Part shown: one piece after another, positions 4,605-7,160 of the stretch
Numbering within the stretch: position 1 is the stretch's first letter
Layout of the letters: every line of letters starts with the position of its first letter
Source of the DNA: Rhodospirillales bacterium
GTDB lineage: Bacteria; Pseudomonadota; Alphaproteobacteria; Acetobacterales; Acetobacteraceae
DNA length: 7,160 nt
Reading direction: 5' to 3'
NCBI GenBank assembly: GCA_025350425.1
Contig: JANXXW010000355.1
Location: forward strand, 1-7,160
The notes under the pieces: model-generated
What the model saw: the letters and a program-made list of their open reading frames with translations, nothing else
Databases searched by the model: none
Told to the model about the DNA's origin: nothing
Translations under genes and position numbers: made by a program

Positions 4605-6980
4605 TTGATTTTTACGCGTGCGGCATTGTTGACATCCGTCTGTCTGCTTTGTGTCTCCGTTGCTGCGACCGCTTCGGCGCAGGGCGTGCGCCCGGCGCGC
4701 GTGGCTCCGGGCGGGACGACACAGGCCCCGGGCGGGACGATTGCCTCTATTCGTGTGCAGGGAAACCAACGCATCGAAGAAGGCACCATCAAGTCATACA
4801 TGCTGGTGTCGCCGGGTGAGGCGTTCGAGCCTGACCGGCTCGATCGCAGCCTCAAGGCGCTGTATGCGACCGGCCTGTTTTCCGATGTCAATTTCCAGCG
4901 TGACGGCAACACACTGGTCGTGAAGGTCGTCGAGAACCCGATCGTGAACCGCATTGCGTTCGAGGGGAACCACAAGCTGACCGACGAACAGCTTCGCCCT
5001 GAGGTGCAAATGCGCGCACGGTCGGTGTTCACGCCTGCGCTGGCGCAAGCAGACCGGCAGCGCATTCTCGACCTGTATGCCAAGCGCGCGCACTTTGCGG
5101 CCCATGTCGAACCCAAGATCATCAAGCTGGATCAGAACCGCGTCGACGTCGTGTATGAGATCGCCGACGGACCAAGCACGCTGATCAGCCGGATCGCGTT
5201 CATCGGCAACCATGCCTACAGCGAGGGGCGGCTCCGGGAAATCGTCGACAGCCGGGAGGAGGCATTCTACCGCTTCCTGTCATCGTCCGACAATTACGAT
5301 CCAGAGCGGGTGAATTACGATAAGGAATTGCTGCGCCGCTTCTATCTCAAGAGTGGCTTCGTCGATGTAAGCATAACCAACGCAAATGCGGAGTTGGCGG
5401 CAGATCGTTCGGCGTTCTTCTTGACCTTCACCATTGATGAGGGGGAGCGTTACCGTATCGGCAAGATCACCATCAAGTCGAAGATCAAGAACATTTCCGA
5501 CAAGGACACTTTGCCATTGGTCGATATCGACCTCGGCGATTTCTACGATGGTGATGCCGTGGAGCGATCGGTCCAGGCGATCACGGATTACGCGCAGGCG
5601 AACGGTGCCCCGTTCGTCGAAGTGAAGCCGCAGATCTCGCGGAACAAGGACAAGAAGACCGTTGATCTCGTGTTCGACGTCACTGACGGACCGCATGTCT
5701 ACATCGAGCGGCTCGATATCACGGGTAACACGCGCACCATGGACAAGGTGGTTCGTCGTGAGTTCCGCGTGGCGGAAGGCGACGCGTTCAATGCAGCGCT
5801 GGTACGTCGCTCTCGCCAGCGTTTACAGGATCTGGGTTACTTCAACACCGTCGTGGTCAATAATTCGCCCGGTTCCGCACCGGACAAAACCGTGGTGACC
5901 ACCGACGTTCTGGAAAAGGCCACCGGTGAGCTTACCATCGGCGGCGGCTACTCAACGGACGCGGGTGCCTTGTTGAGCGCTGGTCTGCATGAAAAGAACC
6001 TTATCGGTACCGGCATCGACGCCGGCCTGAACGGTGTGCTGGCGCAGCGGCGCAGCGAAATCACGCTGTCCGTCACCGACCCTTATTTCCTGGATCGCAA
6101 TATCGTCGCCGGGTTCGACTTATTCCGAACCCAAACCAACAACCAGGATATCGCACAGTACAGCGAAAGCCGTACAGGCATAGCCTTTCGCGCAGGCTAC
6201 GAATTCAACTCGCACCTGCGTCAGTCACTTACCTATTCGCTCATTCAGCGAAACGTGTTCAACGTTGCCAGCACGGCCAGCCTTTACGTGCAGGACGAAG
6301 CGGGAAAATCCCTGCTGTCCCAGGCCGGGCAGACCCTGACGCTGGATTATCGCGACAGTCGCATCGAGCCGCATACCGGCTTCATCATCCGTGGCGGCAC
6401 GGACTTCGCGGGTCTCGGCGGCGATGCGCGCTATATCCGGACCAAGCTCGACGGGACCTATTTCATCCCGCTCGATAGCTTGAGCGGCAACAGCGACTGG
6501 GGTTTTGCGATATCGGCCGGCGCGGGTTACCTGTTCAACACCGGCCGACAGGAGAAGATCATCGATCGCTTCTTCCTCGGTGGTGACAACCTTCGCGGAT
6601 TCCAATCGGGCGGTGCAGGTCCGCATACCATCCCATCTGTCATTTCCCCAGGCGTCAACAGCAACAGCGACAGCATCGGCGGTCGCTTGATCTACACGCA
6701 ATCGACCGAGCTTCATTTCCCGTTGCCGCTATCGCCTGATCTTGGAATCAGCGGCCGCGCTTTCGCCGATGTCGGTGGATTGTCGCAGTATAGCAAGCTT
6801 ACGGTGAGCGGCGTCGGCGTTCCGATCGCCAACTACGGCGGGCCTCGTGTGGGCGTCGGTGTCGGCATCGCGTGGAAGACGCCATTCGGCCTCGTCAACA
6901 TCGACATCGCCGATCCGGTCGTGAAAAAGAAATACGACAAGTCCCAAGTCTTCCGATTCGGTTTCGGCACAAGGTTTTAA
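4605..6980 (+). CDS. bamA: Outer membrane protein assembly factor BamA
   Basis: BamA is the core of the BAM complex, which folds and inserts beta-barrel proteins into the outer membrane. From TTG 4605 it has 791 residues, close to the family norm. A signal peptide (hydrophobic core about 6-21) ends at ATASA|Q, cleaving after residue 25. A short Gly/Pro linker (26-45) leads to five POTRA domains, each opening with an I-x-G-N or similar strand: about 46-112, 113-190, 191-283, 284-366 and 367-440. The barrel spans about 441-791, with the family's TDPYFLDRN at 491-499, the loop-6 motif FFLGGDNLRGFQSGG at 656-670, and a C-terminal strand ending in Phe (VFRFGFGTRF), the usual beta-signal. The loop motif reads LRGF instead of VRGF. 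The SD at 4591-4597 and the signal peptide fix the start; starting at 4566 would add 13 residues before it. It follows rseP and precedes an skp-like gene, as is usual. Confidence 0.97.
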   Translation: MIFTRAALLTSVCLLCVSVAATASAQGVRPARVAPGGTTQAPGGTIASIRVQGNQRIEEGTIKSYMLVSPGEAFEPDRLDRSLKALYATGLFSDVNFQRDGNTLVVKVVENPIVNRIAFEGNHKLTDEQLRPEVQMRARSVFTPALAQADRQRILDLYAKRAHFAAHVEPKIIKLDQNRVDVVYEIADGPSTLISRIAFIGNHAYSEGRLREIVDSREEAFYRFLSSSDNYDPERVNYDKELLRRFYLKSGFVDVSITNANAELAADRSAFFLTFTIDEGERYRIGKITIKSKIKNISDKDTLPLVDIDLGDFYDGDAVERSVQAITDYAQANGAPFVEVKPQISRNKDKKTVDLVFDVTDGPHVYIERLDITGNTRTMDKVVRREFRVAEGDAFNAALVRRSRQRLQDLGYFNTVVVNNSPGSAPDKTVVTTDVLEKATGELTIGGGYSTDAGALLSAGLHEKNLIGTGIDAGLNGVLAQRRSEITLSVTDPYFLDRNIVAGFDLFRTQTNNQDIAQYSESRTGIAFRAGYEFNSHLRQSLTYSLIQRNVFNVASTASLYVQDEAGKSLLSQAGQTLTLDYRDSRIEPHTGFIIRGGTDFAGLGGDARYIRTKLDGTYFIPLDSLSGNSDWGFAISAGAGYLFNTGRQEKIIDRFFLGGDNLRGFQSGGAGPHTIPSVISPGVNSNSDSIGGRLIYTQSTELHFPLPLSPDLGISGRAFADVGGLSQYSKLTVSGVGVPIANYGGPRVGVGVGIAWKTPFGLVNIDIADPVVKKKYDKSQVFRFGFGTRF
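4703..4740 (+). repeat. Imperfect 17-base direct repeat in the bamA linker
   Basis: GGCNCCGGGCGGGACGA occurs at 4703-4719 and 4724-4740, differing only at the fourth base. The period is 21 bases, seven codons, so the frame is kept and the protein reads APGGT-TQ-APGGT. It lies between the signal peptide and POTRA1, where length change should be tolerated. It looks like a small in-frame tandem duplication. Confidence 0.7.
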
Positions 6981-6984
6981 GAGT

Positions 6985-7160
6985 ATGATCCGCTTGATTG
7001 CCGCCGCCTGCGTGGTGGCCCTTACTGTTCCCCTGGCGTCTCCCGTAATGGCGCAAGGCAACGATTTCTTCATCCCGAACCAGCGACCGGCGCAAGGCGG
7101 TGTTGCTCCACGGCCTGCGGCCCCACGCCCGACGCAGGTTCGACCCGCGCCGACGCGCCC
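6985..7160 (+). CDS. skp: Probable Skp/OmpH-family periplasmic chaperone, N-terminal fragment (runs off window)
   Basis: ATG 6985 opens a frame of 58 complete codons that is still open at the window end. It starts four bases after the bamA TAA, with AAGG about 10 bases upstream. Residues 1-23 form a signal peptide (MIRLIAAACVVALTV, then PLASPVMA) with cleavage expected before Gln24, so the product is exported. After a short NDFFIPNQ segment comes a Pro/Ala/Arg-rich stretch (about 34-58). The conserved OmpH/Skp coiled-coil core would lie beyond the window, so the assignment rests on position: skp (ompH) follows bamA in most proteobacteria, usually ahead of lpxD. Skp holds unfolded outer-membrane proteins in the periplasm for BAM. 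E. coli Skp lacks such a Pro-rich extension. The role is an inference from context; the secretion signal is read directly. Confidence 0.65.
   Translation, partial: MIRLIAAACVVALTVPLASPVMAQGNDFFIPNQRPAQGGVAPRPAAPRPTQVRPAPTR

Noticed and set aside
4514..4819. Plus-strand frame of about 101 codons overlapping the bamA leader and 5' end
   Set aside because: Most of it lies out of frame within bamA, the product has no recognisable features, and the signal peptide and POTRA1 are clear in the bamA frame.
1..7160. A previously undescribed system, mobile element, CRISPR array, or tRNA/rRNA gene
   Set aside because: Every stretch longer than about 180 bases is covered by a recognised conserved gene in its usual order. 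I found no repeat array, transposase, integrase, terminal inverted repeats or RNA-gene signature.

Overview
This window carries a stretch of the conserved translation, isoprenoid, phospholipid and outer-membrane gene cluster of a Gram-negative bacterium. All genes are on the + strand. The order is pyrH (3' end only), frr, uppS, cdsA, dxr, rseP, bamA, then the start of an ompH/skp-like gene. The order frr-uppS-cdsA-dxr-rseP-bamA, with dxr after cdsA, the GC-rich codon use and the protein sequences point to an alphaproteobacterium. Rhodospirillales, perhaps Acetobacteraceae, is my best guess; this is inference from recalled family sequences, not from a database search.

Layout. Bases 1-57 are the last 18 codons and stop of a probable UMP kinase, whose TAG shares one base with the GTG start of frr (57-623). 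After a 64-base gap with a strong Shine-Dalgarno (SD) come uppS (688-1395), cdsA (start uncertain, 1388 or 1439, to 2077) and dxr (2068-3240, overlapping cdsA by 10 bases). A 71-base gap precedes rseP (3312-4427). A 177-base leader with two small hairpins and a weak promoter candidate precedes bamA (4605-6980). Four bases after bamA a secreted protein begins at 6985 and runs off the window; position and signal peptide suggest the Skp/OmpH periplasmic chaperone.

How the genes work together. Frr recycles ribosomes. Dxr commits carbon to the MEP pathway, which supplies the isoprenoid precursors that UppS turns into undecaprenyl diphosphate, the lipid carrier for peptidoglycan and other surface polymers. 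CdsA makes CDP-diacylglycerol for phospholipids. RseP is an inner-membrane site-2 protease linked to envelope signalling, BamA inserts outer-membrane proteins, and Skp would escort them across the periplasm. The block is therefore an envelope-biogenesis operon or a set of closely linked operons.

All catalytic motifs I looked for are intact and I see no mobile element, tRNA, rRNA, CRISPR array, phage gene or sign of horizontal transfer. I do not see a previously undescribed system. The most notable points are the run of six consecutive genes that appear to lack an ATG start, the cdsA coding sequence that seems to begin upstream of any standard start codon, and small structured or repeated elements in the rseP and bamA leaders and the bamA 5' coding region.
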